NCBI RefSeq assembly: GCF_963576545.1
Contig: NC_083638.1
Span: forward strand, 6,002,659 to 6,066,658
Length of the DNA stretch: 64,000 nucleotides
Reading direction: 5' to 3'
From: Limanda limanda
Taxonomy: Eukaryota > Chordata > Actinopteri > Pleuronectiformes > Pleuronectidae
In this document: positions 63,373-64,000 of the stretch, one piece after another
How the letters are laid out: every line of letters starts with the position of its first letter
Numbering within the stretch: the first letter of the stretch is position 1
Notes under the pieces: model-generated
The model's input: the letters and a program-made list of their open reading frames with translations, nothing else
Told to the model about the DNA's origin: nothing
The model's database searches: none
Made by a program: the position numbers and the translations under genes

Positions 63373-64000
63373 GAATTTTGACCCACGACTTTTGACACGC
63401 TGCTTCACGGTTGAGAGCAAAACATCTCGCTGACCGAGTCATGTGTAATGTTACCCGACTCCCAGCAAAGACCTAGAATAACAATTTGATTAATTAATTT
63501 GTTTCCCCATAAGATTACACTGTAGCCACATCAAGACCAATTCTGAATATTTGTGTAGATTCCTTTCATTCACTCTAAATCGTATGAATGCGAGTGTGAA
63601 TTGTTGTTTGTCTCTTTTGGCCACTGGCGCCCAAACCCCACATTTATAAATGTAATACCCAGTTTGAAGAATACTGCAGTTCCCTTATAAGGGCTCTGGA
63701 GCAGCTCTAACTGATTAACATTTCAAACTCCTCCACTCAGTGTCAGAAGAAAAATTGTCAGACCAGAGCACAGTTCATTCAAAACACACCGTGTCCGTCC
63801 TCTGCCTCCCACAGAAGTGTGAAGGGGGAGCAGCAAACTTTATAATAAGACTGCAGACTGCAGTTGCTTTACAACAGGAGACTGCAGAGCCCTGAGGACG
63901 GCTGCTGGATGAACCAAGGATGAAAACTTTCAACCTGCCTGTGAGAAAATCTGCTGTGCAGCAAGCGAAGTCCATACTTTACTTTAGACGACTTTAAAAA
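63373..64000. other. Intron interior, no gene seen
   Basis: Unremarkable AT-rich sequence to the end of the window. Confidence 0.6.

Overview
The window looks like a stretch of a ray-finned (teleost, probably percomorph) fish chromosome. The evidence is AT-rich non-coding DNA dense in dinucleotide and trinucleotide microsatellites, fish-type LINE, hAT, Tc1/mariner and SINE-like remnants, and one vertebrate tetraspanin exon with canonical splice sites. It is eukaryotic, so bacterial concepts (operons, ribosome binding sites) do not apply. Nearly all open frames of 60-200 codons are chance frames or frames through simple repeats. One 200-base run of N (15664-15863) marks an assembly gap.

Only one host protein-coding feature is supported. 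This is the first coding exon (start codon 18148, donor at 18210/18211, + strand) of a TSPAN9/TSPAN4-type tetraspanin. A CpG- and GC-rich stretch lies just upstream (about 17880-18130), and a probable promoter/5' UTR region lies at about 16567-17060, next to a very long GA array. I found no second coding exon in the remaining 45.8 kb, so the right two thirds of the window is read as one long first coding intron. A long intron fits TSPAN9 better than TSPAN4, but this is inference.

Layout. 1-14.8 kb: 5' flank or upstream intron, with a 21-bp minisatellite (488-660), a decayed tRNA-Val, a tRNA-Asp remnant split by a 1025-bp Tc1/mariner-type element (2837-4069), and dispersed repeats. 14.8-16.6 kb: a (GGA)n block, then a long GA array with a higher-order motif, interrupted by the gap. 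16.6-18.2 kb: promoter, leader and first coding exon. 18.2-64 kb: intron with an L2-type LINE fragment (about 20.5-21.6 kb), an 890-bp non-autonomous hAT with perfect 8-bp target duplications and an intact BED zinc-finger micro-ORF (24.6-25.5 kb), a hAT/ZBED-like pseudogene (about 31.1-31.5 kb), a 117-bp duplication (37.4/37.8 kb), two LTR-like copies (42.1 and 44.4 kb), a nested composite repeat (48.2-49.3 kb), and several dispersed families with copies in both orientations.

There is no multi-gene system here. The most interesting structures are the transposon-split tRNA remnant beside a second tRNA relic, the BED-only micro-ORF kept inside a short hAT element, the paired LTR-like repeats, and the purine-tract architecture against the tetraspanin promoter. 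Family comparisons are from memory; none was checked against a database.
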